From JBDTSW01 sp963782605 (lineage in GTDB: Bacteria; Actinomycetota; Thermoleophilia; Solirubrobacterales; 70-9), in the NCBI GenBank assembly GCA_963782605.1, contig CAWAKK010000001.1:62001-126000 (forward strand): a DNA stretch of 64,000 nucleotides, read 5' to 3'. Positions 50,444 to 59,196 of this stretch are shown here, piece by piece. Every line of letters starts with the position of its first letter. The first letter of the stretch is position 1. The notes beneath the pieces are model-generated. The model was given only the letters and a program-made list of their open reading frames with translations. It had not been told where the DNA came from and did not search any database. A program made the position numbers and the translations under genes.

Positions 50444-51106
50444 CTAAGAGGCGATGAACGGCTGCACCTCTGCCAGAACCGTCTCCATGTCGGCTGGCTT
50501 GGCGAAGGCGCCGTCGGGAACGATCGACTGGCCCGTCAGCGTGTTGAGCGCTGCCGCGTGACGGCCCTCGACCGAGTGGATGGAGAGCGCAGCTCCCAGG
50601 ATGGCCGGATCCTCAATTGCCGCGGCCTGGCCCAGGTAGGCGGCCGCTCCGAGGTTCTCCACCGTCGCGGCCAGCTCGAGCACCGACATCGCGTCGTCGA
50701 GTGGAAAGCTGGTCTCAGGGGCCTTCGCCGGCTCCCCGAGGTCCTTGGCCGTCGCCTCGAGCGCCGCGACGTGCTCCTGCTCGTTCTGACCGATGGCTTC
50801 GATCAATGCGAGGTCGTCTCCCTTGAACAGTCCGCTCTTCGCGACCTGGTCATAGAAGTCGGCCTCGAGATACTCGAGCGTCAGCGCGTAGTTGACGATC
50901 CCGAGGTCGCCCTCACCGAACTGGGCGGCCATGTCCTCGGTGGTGGTGGAGCTTTCGCTCGCCATCTCTTCGTCGTCGTCGCCGCAGGCCGCGAGGACCG
51001 CGACTGCGGTGGTACCGCCGCTGACCGCGAAGAAGCGCCGCCGCGAAACCGGATCGGCCGCAATGCGCGCAATGGCGCTCCGCGGCTCGGAGGTTCTGGA
51101 ACTCAT
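50444..51106 (-). CDS. Tat-exported lipoprotein with ferritin-like domain (second paralogue)
   Basis: A 220-residue protein beginning with a twin-arginine signal (PVSRRRFFAVSGG), followed by the lipobox VLAACG. It is therefore exported folded and lipid-anchored. The mature part is a ferritin-like domain with YALTLEYLEADFYDQVAKSG, QNEQEHVAALEATAKDLG and SVEGRHAAALNTL. It is clearly paralogous to the downstream gene and in the same operon. Folding before export fits a metal-loaded protein. Being next to, and convergent with, the iron-uptake operon suggests a role in surface iron handling, which is inference. Confidence 0.88.
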   Translation of the reverse strand: MSSRTSEPRSAIARIAADPVSRRRFFAVSGGTTAVAVLAACGDDDEEMASESSTTTEDMAAQFGEGDLGIVNYALTLEYLEADFYDQVAKSGLFKGDDLALIEAIGQNEQEHVAALEATAKDLGEPAKAPETSFPLDDAMSVLELAATVENLGAAAYLGQAAAIEDPAILGAALSIHSVEGRHAAALNTLTGQSIVPDGAFAKPADMETVLAEVQPFIAS

Positions 51107-51239
51107 CTGCCTAACTCCAATGCCTGATTTGGTGTTGCCCCGCTGGGGTGTCCTACGCCGGCCATCGGGCCGTGGATCAGCGCGCCGCTAGATGAGCATC
51201 CGCTCACGCTTTGCATATCTTCTTGCAAGATTCTGCTAG

Positions 51240-51383
51240 GGTCCCGCGACTTCACCGCTGAGTTCTCGCCACATATCGCGAGAAGCGGGGGACCCACTTG
51301 TCGGGGCGAATCTGCGGCATCTGCCGCGTAGCGCCAGCTCTTTCGGCGCGAGCCCGTCAGCTAACCCCGTAAGCCGTCGAGAG
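51240..51383 (+). ncRNA. c-di-AMP riboswitch (ydaO/yuaA type)
   Basis: The leader contains the conserved ydaO blocks in order: a hairpin TTCTCGCC...CGCGAGAA, then GCGGGGGACCCAC, GGGGCGAATC, a CTGCGGCATCTGCCGCG stem, and finally CCCGTCAGCTAACCCCGTAA followed by GCCGTCGAGAGAG. The last block is almost identical to the Bacillus ydaO element. ydaO riboswitches bind c-di-AMP and usually switch off expression. It ends right before the ATG of an Rpf-like muralytic protein, a typical target in actinobacteria. The GAGAGAG ribosome site lies in its 3' end, so control of translation is plausible. Confidence 0.92.
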
Positions 51384-51389
51384 AGATGA

Positions 51390-51872
51390 ATGAACGAAGG
51401 CAGCGCCCCGCGGGGCAACCAAACTGAAGCGAAGACCGGCCGGAGCAAGTGGCTCCGCGGTCGCTCCGATCGCATGGCGATGCTCGTTCTCGGCGCCGTG
51501 CTGGTGATAACCCCCGTGCTCGGCACGACCGCCCTCGCCGGCTCCGGCGGGATTGGCGGAGGCGGAGGCGGCAACGGGGGCGGCGGTGGCAACGGCACGC
51601 CCGACCGCTATGAGCGCATGTGGAACAAGATGTCGCACAAGCAGCACCGCTGGGCCCACCGCACCAGCAACTGCGAGTCGGGGGGCAACCCAAGGATTCA
51701 CGGGGGCGGCGGCGCCTACCACGGCGCTTTTCAGTTCTTGAAGTCAACCTGGCGGAGCTCACCGAAGTCGCCGGGCGGGGACCCGCATCGCCACACCTGG
51801 AAGACCCAGGCCGTCGTCGCGATCAAGCTGAAGCAGCGCCAGGGCTCGAGCCCTTGGCCCAACTGCGGCTGA
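51390..51872 (+). CDS. Secreted Rpf-like transglycosylase
   Basis: A 160-residue protein. After a basic N-terminus, residues 29-50 form a signal/transmembrane segment (MAMLVLGAVLVITPVLGTTA). A Gly-rich linker (51-70) then leads to a transglycosylase-like, resuscitation-promoting-factor domain: CESGGN with the catalytic Glu96, then YHGAFQFLKSTWRS and the C-terminal QAVVAIKLKQRQGSSPWPNC. It would cleave peptidoglycan glycan strands outside the cell. It follows a c-di-AMP riboswitch and is probably repressed when c-di-AMP is high. Confidence 0.88.
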   Translation: MNEGSAPRGNQTEAKTGRSKWLRGRSDRMAMLVLGAVLVITPVLGTTALAGSGGIGGGGGGNGGGGGNGTPDRYERMWNKMSHKQHRWAHRTSNCESGGNPRIHGGGGAYHGAFQFLKSTWRSSPKSPGGDPHRHTWKTQAVVAIKLKQRQGSSPWPNCG

Positions 51873-51915
51873 CGGCGAGCTGAGCTCGTCCGCGCGGTCG
51901 TACTAACGTGGCGGC

Positions 51916-52326
51916 GTGACTGATTGGCGCGTCGATCTGCTGGAACGTTCGTACGTCGCCTTCGAGGGCCTTGACCCCGACGTCATCCTGCCGCTCTATG
52001 CCCCCGATTGTGAATGGATTCTGGGCGAGCTGGGGCTGGCCTTCGGCACCACCCATTACGAGGGCCACGACGGTTTGCGCTCGCTCATCGCCTCACTGCG
52101 CGAGATCTTCCCGGACTGGTCCCCGCGGATCGAAGAAATCCGCGAGCGAGACGATGGAGCGCTCCTGGTCACCTTCCGAGCGGTGGGCACGGCACAGCGC
52201 GGCGGCGTGCCCCTGGACGTCCAGGCGGGGCAGATCGTCGAGTTCGCCGACGGCCTGATCGCACGGATCACGCAGACGACGACCGCGCCCCCCGGTTGGG
52301 AGGAGGCAAAGCCGATCCCCACCTAG
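51916..52326 (+). CDS. SnoaL-like/NTF2-fold protein
   Basis: A 136-residue protein with the NTF2-like pattern: LLERSYVAFEGLDPDVILPL, YAPDCEWIL, THYEGHDGLRSLIASLREIF, PDWSPRIEEI and VTFRAVGTAQRGGVPLDVQA. This cone-shaped fold serves as a small-molecule isomerase, a ketosteroid-like enzyme or a binding protein. No function can be assigned. GTG start at 51916. It follows the Rpf-like gene without an obvious functional link. Confidence 0.8.
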   Translation: MTDWRVDLLERSYVAFEGLDPDVILPLYAPDCEWILGELGLAFGTTHYEGHDGLRSLIASLREIFPDWSPRIEEIRERDDGALLVTFRAVGTAQRGGVPLDVQAGQIVEFADGLIARITQTTTAPPGWEEAKPIPT

Positions 52327-52464
52327 GGCCCGCGCTCGGTGTCGTCCCGGCGGGTGTCGGAGGCGTGGAACGAGGGGGCGCGTGACAACGAGGAGGCTGA
52401 ACTGGAAGGATGCCGCACTCAAGGCCGGGCCGAGTGGTTCGCAGCAAATTCAACGGAGGGACAG

Positions 52465-52668
52465 ATGCCAGAGGGAACAGTCAAGTGGTTCAGCGATCAG
52501 AAGGGCTTCGGCTTCATTACGCCCGACGACGGCTCTAACGACCTCTTCGTCCACCAGAGTGCCATCGACGCCGAGGGCTTCCGGACCCTCGAAGAGGGCG
52601 CCAAGGTCTCCTACGAGACCGAGGAGAGCGACAAGGGGCCACGCGCGGCGAACGTGCGCGCGGTTTAG
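52465..52668 (+). CDS. cspA: Cold shock protein (CspA family)
   Basis: A 67-residue single cold-shock domain. The RNA-binding motifs RNP1 (DQKGFGFITPD) and RNP2 (DLFVHQSAI) are both intact, preceded by EGTVKWFS. It should act as an RNA chaperone. GGAGGGACAG precedes the ATG. The 138-base untranslated stretch after the SnoaL gene fits a long cold-shock leader, although I do not see a recognised cold box. A T-arm-like repeat follows the gene. Confidence 0.95.
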   Translation: MPEGTVKWFSDQKGFGFITPDDGSNDLFVHQSAIDAEGFRTLEEGAKVSYETEESDKGPRAANVRAV

Positions 52669-52699
52669 GGCGCACGCCACGCCCCTGGGGGTCTCCGCC

Positions 52700-52720
52700 G
52701 GTTCGAGACCAGCTGGCGCC
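52700..52720 (+). repeat. tRNA T-arm-like motif after the cold-shock gene
   Basis: GGTTCGAGACCAGCTGGCGCC lies 32 bases after the cspA stop. It resembles the T-loop/T-stem plus acceptor pattern of the other copies but has TTCGAGA in the loop. No D-arm or anticodon arm precedes it, so it is not a tRNA gene. Confidence 0.3.
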
Positions 52721-52723
52721 GCT

Positions 52724-52738
52724 CGGGCCTAGGGCCCG
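52724..52738. terminator. Hairpin at the convergent end of the LLM oxidoreductase gene
   Basis: CGGGCC and GGCCCG pair perfectly around TAG, which on the minus strand contains the oxidoreductase stop codon. It lies between convergent genes. No T-run is present. Confidence 0.4.
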
Positions 52739-53487
52739 GCGTCGATCGCCTCTTGTACCTCGGCAACCGTCGGTTGCGGTCCGAAGCCGGTGAGACACCA
52801 GGTGGCGCCCGCTTCGACCCACGGGCCCGGATCGGCGCCGGCCGGGTTCGTGACCACGAGGTCGAAGGGCCCGGTTGAATCGTCCGGCCGCAGGTCCTCG
52901 ACCTCGGCGGCCAGCTCCGCCAGCGCTTCCGGGCCGGGCAGCTCGATCGGGAACAAACCGTCCCAGCGAGCGGCTCGGCTCAGGGGCCGGCGGTGCGGCC
53001 AGCGGGCAGCCACCCACACCGGGATGCGCGGGCGCTGGACCGGCGGCGGTTCGAACTCTCCATCCCAATAGGCGGAGAGGCGCTCCAGGCCCGCATCGAG
53101 AAGGCGCGCACGGGCCCGCGGAGCGCCCTCCTCCCCAAACCGGGCGGGATCGAACTCGCCGCTGCGGTCGCTGCCAAGGCCGACGCCCAGGACAAGCCGG
53201 CCCTGGCACAAGCGGTCGAGCGTGACGGTCTCGCGTGCCAGCTGATGGGGGCGACGGCGTGCCAAGGGCGTCACCAACGCGCCGATTCGCAGCTTTTCCG
53301 TCGCGAGCGCCACGGCCGCGAGCGTGATCCAGGGGTCGGCCAGCGCCCGCACCGGCTCCCGGTAGCGGACGTGATCCCAGACGAAGAAGCCGTCCCACCC
53401 GCGTTCCTCGGCGCGCGCCGCAAGGCGAGCGACGAGCGCCGGCTCTGAGAGCTCGTCGAAGGGGGCAACGAAAACACCGCGGCTCAT
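52729..53487 (-). CDS. LLM-class (luciferase-like) flavin/F420-dependent oxidoreductase
   Basis: A 252-residue TIM-barrel protein opening SRGVFVAPFDELSEPALVAR. It contains GWDGFFVWDHVRYREPVRAL, the central LRIGALVTPLARRRPHQLAR, GRLVLGVGLGSDRSGEFDPA and the cofactor region PVWVAARWPHRRPLSRAARW. These are the features of bacterial luciferase-like monooxygenases that use F420 or FMN. It is shorter than most members (about 300 residues), lacking part of the C-terminus. Substrate unknown. Confidence 0.88.
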   Translation of the reverse strand: MSRGVFVAPFDELSEPALVARLAARAEERGWDGFFVWDHVRYREPVRALADPWITLAAVALATEKLRIGALVTPLARRRPHQLARETVTLDRLCQGRLVLGVGLGSDRSGEFDPARFGEEGAPRARARLLDAGLERLSAYWDGEFEPPPVQRPRIPVWVAARWPHRRPLSRAARWDGLFPIELPGPEALAELAAEVEDLRPDDSTGPFDLVVTNPAGADPGPWVEAGATWCLTGFGPQPTVAEVQEAIDAGP

Positions 53488-53581
53488 CCGCCAGTAGGGA
53501 TATCAACGACCGCACCACCTGGCATCTGGACGTTTCGAACAACGCCCGCGCGGGGACGAAGCTTCGGAAGGAGGAGCGAGC

Positions 53582-55294
53582 TTGTACGAGCAGGTCTTCG
53601 ACCCGGTCAGCAATTCTCTCGGCGCCAGCGCGATCTTCGCGGCGCTTCCGTTGATCGCCCTTTTCGTGCTCCTCGGCGGTTTCCGAGTCACCGCGTGGCT
53701 CGCGGGCATCGCAGCGCTCGGCGTGGCGATCGTGGTCGCCCTCACCGTCTACGACGTTCCCGTGGGCCAGTCGCTCAACATGGGCCTCGAGGGTGCGGCC
53801 TTCGGCCTGTTTCCGATCATGTGGATCGTGATCAACGCGGTCTGGATCTACAACATGACCGAGAAGACGGGGCACTTCGCCGTGCTTCGCCGTTCCTTCG
53901 CCACGATCTCGAACGACCAGCGCATCCAGGCGATCATCATCGCCTTCTCGTTCGGCGCGCTGATCGAGGGGTTGGCCGGGTTCGGCACCCCGGTGGCGAT
54001 CACCTCCGTGATGCTGCTGGCGCTCGGCTTTTCGCCGCTCAAGGCGGTGGCGCTGTCGCTGATCGGGAACACCGCTCCGGTGGCCTTCGGCTCCATCGCC
54101 ACTCCGATCGTGACGCTCTCGGCTCAGACCGGCCTGCCGATCGAGGATCTGGGCGCCATGGTCGGGCGCCAGACTCCCTTCCTGGCCCTGATCGTGCCGC
54201 TCGTGCTGGTCGGCGTGGTGGACGGTGCCAGGGGTATCCGGCAGACCTGGCCGGCAGCCCTCACGGCCGGAATCACCTTCGCGATCGCGCAGTTCGTCTG
54301 CTCCAACTACATCTCTGTGGAGCTGACGGACATCATCGCCGCGCTCGTCTCCACGGTCTTCCTCGTCGGCCTCCTGCGCTTCTGGAAGCCCTCCGAGCCC
54401 CTGATCGGCGAATCCGACGAGTCCAACGGTGGCGCCCAGCCCGCGATGGCCGGCGCCGAGGGTCACGACCCGGCGCTCGAGCGCAACGTGCGCCTGCGCG
54501 ATCAGAAGGAGGACTCGACCCGCGAGAAGCTCGAGGCGTACGCCCCTTACATCATCATCGTCGTGGTCTTCGCGATCGTGAAGCTCGTCGAGCCGGTCAA
54601 GCAGGCCCTGTTCGAGTTCTCGGGCGGCACCGGGTACGACACCAACGCCGAGACCGTGAACGGCTTCCAATGGCCCGGGCTCGACGTCGTTACCCCCGAG
54701 GGCGAGCCGGCGTCGGCAGTGACCTTCGCCTTCTCCTTCTGGGATACCCCCGGCACGGTCGTCTTGTTCTGCGGCCTTTTGACGATGGCCGTGCTGCGAA
54801 TCGGCTTCGGCGACGCGCTGCGCTCCTACGGCGCGACCCTCAATCAGCTGAAGGCAGCGATCGTCACGGTGATGGCGGTCCTGGGCCTGGCCTACGTCAT
54901 GAACCTCACCGGCATGACCACCACGCTTGGACAATGGATCGCCGGCGCAGGCGGCATCCTGGCCTTCCTCTCGTCCATCATCGGCTGGCTGGGGGTGGCC
55001 GTCACGGGCTCGGACACCTCATCGAACGCGCTCTTCGGAGCCCTGCAAGTCGAAGCCGCCCAGAAGGCCGGGCTTTCCGAGGTGCTGCTCGCGTCCGCCA
55101 ACAGCTCCGGCGGCGTGCTCGGCAAGATGATCTCGCCTCAGAACCTGGCGATCGGCGCGGCGGCCGTGGCGCTGGCCGGCAAGGAGGGCGACATCTTCCG
55201 CCGCGTGCTGTTCTGGAGCGTGGTCCTGACGCTCATCATGTGCGTGATCGTTTACCTCCAATCGACTGACGTACTCTCCTGGATGGTTGTCTGA
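53582..55294 (+). CDS. Glycolate/L-lactate permease (LldP/GlcA family)
   Basis: A 570-residue protein with 12-14 helices. Family signatures are FGLFPIMWIVINAVWIYNMT, SFGALIEGLAGFGTPVAITS, GNTAPVAFGSIATPIVTLS and the late GWLGVAVTGSDTSSNALFGA. LldP and GlcA import lactate and glycolate with protons. Being upstream of, and overlapping with, glcD points to glycolate as the main substrate here. The TTG at 53582 is the start, with GGAGG 8 bases upstream. A charged cytoplasmic loop lies near residue 290. It overlaps glcD by 8 bases. Confidence 0.9.
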   Translation: MYEQVFDPVSNSLGASAIFAALPLIALFVLLGGFRVTAWLAGIAALGVAIVVALTVYDVPVGQSLNMGLEGAAFGLFPIMWIVINAVWIYNMTEKTGHFAVLRRSFATISNDQRIQAIIIAFSFGALIEGLAGFGTPVAITSVMLLALGFSPLKAVALSLIGNTAPVAFGSIATPIVTLSAQTGLPIEDLGAMVGRQTPFLALIVPLVLVGVVDGARGIRQTWPAALTAGITFAIAQFVCSNYISVELTDIIAALVSTVFLVGLLRFWKPSEPLIGESDESNGGAQPAMAGAEGHDPALERNVRLRDQKEDSTREKLEAYAPYIIIVVVFAIVKLVEPVKQALFEFSGGTGYDTNAETVNGFQWPGLDVVTPEGEPASAVTFAFSFWDTPGTVVLFCGLLTMAVLRIGFGDALRSYGATLNQLKAAIVTVMAVLGLAYVMNLTGMTTTLGQWIAGAGGILAFLSSIIGWLGVAVTGSDTSSNALFGALQVEAAQKAGLSEVLLASANSSGGVLGKMISPQNLAIGAAAVALAGKEGDIFRRVLFWSVVLTLIMCVIVYLQSTDVLSWMVV

Positions 55295-56744
55295 CAACGG
55301 CCAAAGCCTGATCGGGGAGCTCGAGTCGATCTGCGGCCCTGAGCACGTCTACACGCATCCGCATCAGCTCAAGACCTACGAGTCGGACGGACTCCTCCAG
55401 TACGCACAGATCCCCCGCGCCGCGGTCCTGCCGGACTCGGCCGACGAGGTTCAGCGGGTGGTGCGGGCGTGCTTTGACGCGCAGGTGCCCTGGGTCGCGC
55501 GCGGCGCGGGCTCCGGGCTCTCCGGAGGGGCGATGCCCCTGGAGGAGGGTGTCCTGATCGTGCTCTCGCGGATGAATCGCGTGCTCGACGTCGACCTTCT
55601 CAACCAGAGGGTGGTGGTGGAGCCAGGCGTGACGAACCTCGACGTCTCCAAGGCCGTCGGGCCGGATCACTTCTATCCCCCCGATCCCTCCAGCCAGATC
55701 GTCTGCTCCATCGGCGGGAACGTCGCCGAGAACTCGGGCGGCGCGCATTGCTTCAAGTACGGCTTCACGACGAATTACGTGACAGGCCTCGAGCTGGTCC
55801 TTGCGGACGGAGAGCGAGTGCAGGTCGGCGGTAAGGAGCTCGACCGATCGGGCTACGACCTCCTCGGCGCCTTCGTGGGATCCGAGGGCACGCTTGGCGT
55901 CGCGACGAAGATCTGGCTGCGGGTGATCCCGAACCCGGAGAGCGTCCGCACGCTCGTGGCCTTCTTTCCCTCCACCGCAGAAGCCGGTGAGGCAGTGTCG
56001 GCAATCGTCTCGAGAGGCATGGTCCCCGGCGCCATGGAGATGATGGACAAGCTCTCGATCAAGGCGGCGGAGGGCGCCACTCACGCCGGCTATCCCACCG
56101 ACGCCGGCGCGGCGCTCGTGGTCGAGCTCGATGGCTCCGAGCACGAGTGCGACGCCGGCTTCGAGGAGGTCAAGGAGGTCTGCGATGCGAGCGGCGCGAC
56201 ATCGATTCGGGTGGCGGAGGACGAGGCCGAGCGGCAGCTGATCTGGAAGGCGCGAAAGGCAGCGTTCGCGGCCATGGGCCGGATCGCGCCCAACTACTAC
56301 GTGCAGGACAGCGTGATTCCGCGGACGAAGCTCCCGGAGGTCCTTCGCCAGATCGAGGAGCTGGCGGCAGAGCACGACCTCCGGGTGGCCAACGTGTTCC
56401 ACGCCGGCGACGGCAACCTGCACCCGCTGGTCCTCTACGACGGCACCAAGGAGGGGGAGCCGGAGCGGGCGGAGGAGCTCGCGGGGCTGATCGTGGAGGC
56501 CTGCGTCGATGCCGGTGGCTCGATCACGGGCGAGCATGGGGTCGGCGTGGACAAGAAGCGCTACATGCCAAGCATGTTCTCCGAGCCGGATCTCGCGACC
56601 TTTCAGCGCCTGCGCTGCGCATTCGACCCGGACGGCCTCGCGAATCCAGGGAAGGTGATGCCGACGCCGCGGCTCTGCGGCGAGGTGCCCGGCCCGTATC
56701 GTCAGCACCCGCTCGAGGCCGCAGGTATCGCGGAGCGATTCTGA
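55287..56744 (+). CDS. glcD: Glycolate oxidase FAD-linked subunit
   Basis: A 485-residue flavoprotein of the FAD-linked oxidase/VAO type. The FAD site reads VPWVARGAGSGLSGGAMPLE and SSQIVCSIGGNVAENSGGAH, then GAFVGSEGTLGVATKIWLRV. The C-terminal catalytic half has NVFHAGDGNLHPLVLYDG and SITGEHGVGVDKKRYM. It oxidises glycolate (or D-lactate in some members) to the 2-oxo acid, passing electrons to the GlcE/GlcF subunits. TTG start at 55287, inside the end of the permease gene. Confidence 0.93.
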   Translation: MSDNGQSLIGELESICGPEHVYTHPHQLKTYESDGLLQYAQIPRAAVLPDSADEVQRVVRACFDAQVPWVARGAGSGLSGGAMPLEEGVLIVLSRMNRVLDVDLLNQRVVVEPGVTNLDVSKAVGPDHFYPPDPSSQIVCSIGGNVAENSGGAHCFKYGFTTNYVTGLELVLADGERVQVGGKELDRSGYDLLGAFVGSEGTLGVATKIWLRVIPNPESVRTLVAFFPSTAEAGEAVSAIVSRGMVPGAMEMMDKLSIKAAEGATHAGYPTDAGAALVVELDGSEHECDAGFEEVKEVCDASGATSIRVAEDEAERQLIWKARKAAFAAMGRIAPNYYVQDSVIPRTKLPEVLRQIEELAAEHDLRVANVFHAGDGNLHPLVLYDGTKEGEPERAEELAGLIVEACVDAGGSITGEHGVGVDKKRYMPSMFSEPDLATFQRLRCAFDPDGLANPGKVMPTPRLCGEVPGPYRQHPLEAAGIAERF

Positions 56745-56745
56745 C

Positions 56746-57899
56746 TTGGCCTCCGGCACCGTGACCCGCGAGACCCCGGCCTCCCACGAGGAGGCCGCCG
56801 AGCTGCTGCGGCGCTGCTCAGAGGAGAAAACGAGCGTGTGCCCCACCGGGGCCGGCACCAAGCTGGGGTGGGGCGGGATCGGTGAGCCCGCCGGCCTTGA
56901 GCTCTCAACCGCGAGCTTGAGCGATGTGGTCGAGCACAACGAGGGCGATCTGACGGCGGTGCTCGACGCCGGCGCGTCGCTGGCGGCGGCTCAGGCGAGG
57001 TTCGCGGAAGCTGACCAGATGCTGGCGCTCGACCCGCCGTTGGGCGCCGATGAGGAGGCCACGATCGGCGGCGTGGTGGCGAGCGGCGACTCGGGCCCGC
57101 TTGCGGCATCGCTACGGGGCCGCCCGGGACCTGGTGGTGGGTATGACGATGGTCCTTGCCGACGGCACCATCGCGAGGGCGGGGGGCAAGGTGATCAAGA
57201 ACGTCGCTGGATACGACCTGGCGAAGCTCCTCGCAGGATCGTTCGGCACGCTCGGCCTGATCCTGCGGGTTTCCGTTCGCCTGCATCCGCTGCGCGAGCG
57301 CGTGACGCTGCGCTTGGACGCCGGGACGCCCGATGAGCTCGGCGCCCTGGCCGCAAAGCTGGCGCACGCAAACCTGGAGATGGAGGCGCTCGATGTGCGT
57401 TGGTCGTCTGGCTCCGGCGCCGTACTTGCGCGCTTCGCCGGCGCCGCGGCCTCCGACCAGGCAAAGGCGGCGGCCAAGCTCGCCGGCGAGGGTGAGCCGG
57501 TCGAAGACGATGCCGCGGTGTGGGCCGAGCAGCGGTCGCTGCAGCGCCTGCCAGACGGCGTCGTGGTGCGGGTGGCGGGCGTGCAGACGCAGCTCCCTGA
57601 GTTGGCGCGGGAGGCTGAGCGCCTGAACGGGACGCTCGTCGGGCGGGCGGCGCTCGGCGTCTCGTGGCTCGCCTTCGAAGGTCTCGATGAGGATGGCGCC
57701 GCGGCTGCGGTCGGCGAGCTGCGCCACCGTCTTGAGCCCTTCCCAGTGCGTGGTGCTCGACGCGCCGGAGACGGTCCGCCGGGCGCTTGACGTTTGGGAC
57801 GAGCGCGACCCGGGACGGCTGGCGCTCGCCGCACGCGTCAAGGAGCGCTTCGACCCGCTGGGAATCATGCGTCCCGGCGTCTTCGTGGGAGGCATCTGA
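56746..57899 (+). CDS. glcE: Glycolate oxidase subunit GlcE (two frameshifts)
   Basis: A second FAD-binding oxidase subunit, shorter than GlcD. The FAD region TSVCPTGAGTKLGWGGIGEP and ATIGGVVASGDSGPL is in the first frame. The continuation RYGAARDLVVGMTMVLADGT, KNVAGYDLAKLLAGSFGTLG and EERL-like Glu-rich sequence is in the second frame from about 57110. The C-terminal FDPLGIMRPGVFVGGI is in a third frame from about 57745. Repairing two indels gives about 384 residues, normal for GlcE. TTG start at 56746, one base after the glcD stop. Confidence 0.82.
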
Positions 57900-59196
57900 T
57901 GGCAGCGACTCGCGCCTTCGACGAGATCCGGCCCCCCGAGCACGGAGCTGATCGACGACTGCGTTCATTGCGGCTTCTGTCTCACCACCTGTCCCACGTA
58001 CAACCTCTGGAACGAGGAGATGGACTCACCTCGAGGCCGGATCGTGTTGATGCGTGCGGGTCTCGAGGAGGGCAGCGAGATGTCCCCCGAGCTTGTCACT
58101 CACATCGACCAGTGCCTCGGATGCATGGCGTGCGTCACCGCGTGCCCCTCGGGCGTCCAGTACGACAAGCTGATCGAGGACACGCGCGCGCAGGTGGAGC
58201 GAAACACCGAGCGCGCTCCGGCCGATCGGCTGTTCCGGCGCTTCCTGTTCGAGACCTTCACCCACCCGGGGCGCCTGCGTGCGCTGGCGCCGTTGATCGC
58301 CCTCGGCCGCCGCCTCGGACTCGACCGGCTCGCCGCCCGGAGCCCCCTGCTCGGGCGGTTTCCACGGCTCCGTGCACTCGCCGCGCTCACCCCTCACACG
58401 CCACTCGAGTCCTCCCTGCGAGAGCTGCCGCGGACATTTCCCGCCTCGGGCCCGCGACGAGCCAGGGTTGCGCTGCTTCAGGGCTGTGTGCAACGGGTGT
58501 TCTTCCGCGACGTCAACCTTGCCACCGCGCGCGTGCTGGCCGCCGAGGGATACGAGGTCTCCGCCCTGCGCGAGCCCCGCTGCTGCGGTGCTCTGCAACT
58601 GCACTCGGGCTACGACGAGGAGGCCACCGAGTTGGCCAAGCGGACGATCGACGCCTTTGAGGCTTTCGACTACGTGGTGGTGAACGCGGCCGGCTGTGGC
58701 TCCGCGATGAAGGACTACGGGCACCTCCTGCGCGACGACGCAGACTGGGCCGATCGCGCGGAGGCGTTCTCGGAGAAGGTCCAAGACGTAACGGAGCTCT
58801 TGAACGAGGACGAGCCGAGGGCGCCGCGTCACCCGGTCAGGTTGCGAGCCGCCTACCACGACGCCTGTCACTTGGCGCATGCCCAGGGGGTGCGAGCCCA
58901 GCCACGTGAGCTGCTCTCCCAGATCCCAGGCCTCGAGTTGGTCGAGCCCGAGGAGTGGGAGCTCTGCTGCGGCTCGGCCGGCGTCTACAACATGCTCCAG
59001 CCGGAGCCGGCCGCCGAGCTTGGCGAACGCAAGGCGCGCAACCTCCTGGCCACCGAGGCCGAGGCCGTGATCGCGGGTAACCCCGGGTGCGCGCTTCAGA
59101 TCGCCGCGCACAGCGAGAGGCTCGGCCGGAGAACTGCGCGTTTACCACCCCGTGGAGCTGCTTGCACTGTCTATCGAGGGAGGACGTCCGAATTGA
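57899..59196 (+). CDS. glcF: Glycolate oxidase iron-sulfur subunit (two frameshifts)
   Basis: The electron-transfer subunit. Two 4Fe-4S clusters are bound by CVHCGFCLTTCPTYNLWNEE and by CLGCMACVTACPSGVQYDKL. Two CCG-type domains follow, with EPRCCGALQLHSGYDEEA and DACHLAHAQGVRAQ, and ELCCGSAGVYNMLQP. The frame shifts near 57935, between the start and the first cluster. It shifts again near 59130, after which the true end VYHPVELLALSIEGGRPN is read. The ATG overlaps the glcE stop. Repaired length is about 432 residues. Confidence 0.85.

Noticed and set aside
53695..55269. A 524-codon plus-strand frame inside the permease gene
   Set aside because: It is an out-of-frame Arg/Gly/His-rich shadow of the glycolate/lactate permease, which has clear family motifs.
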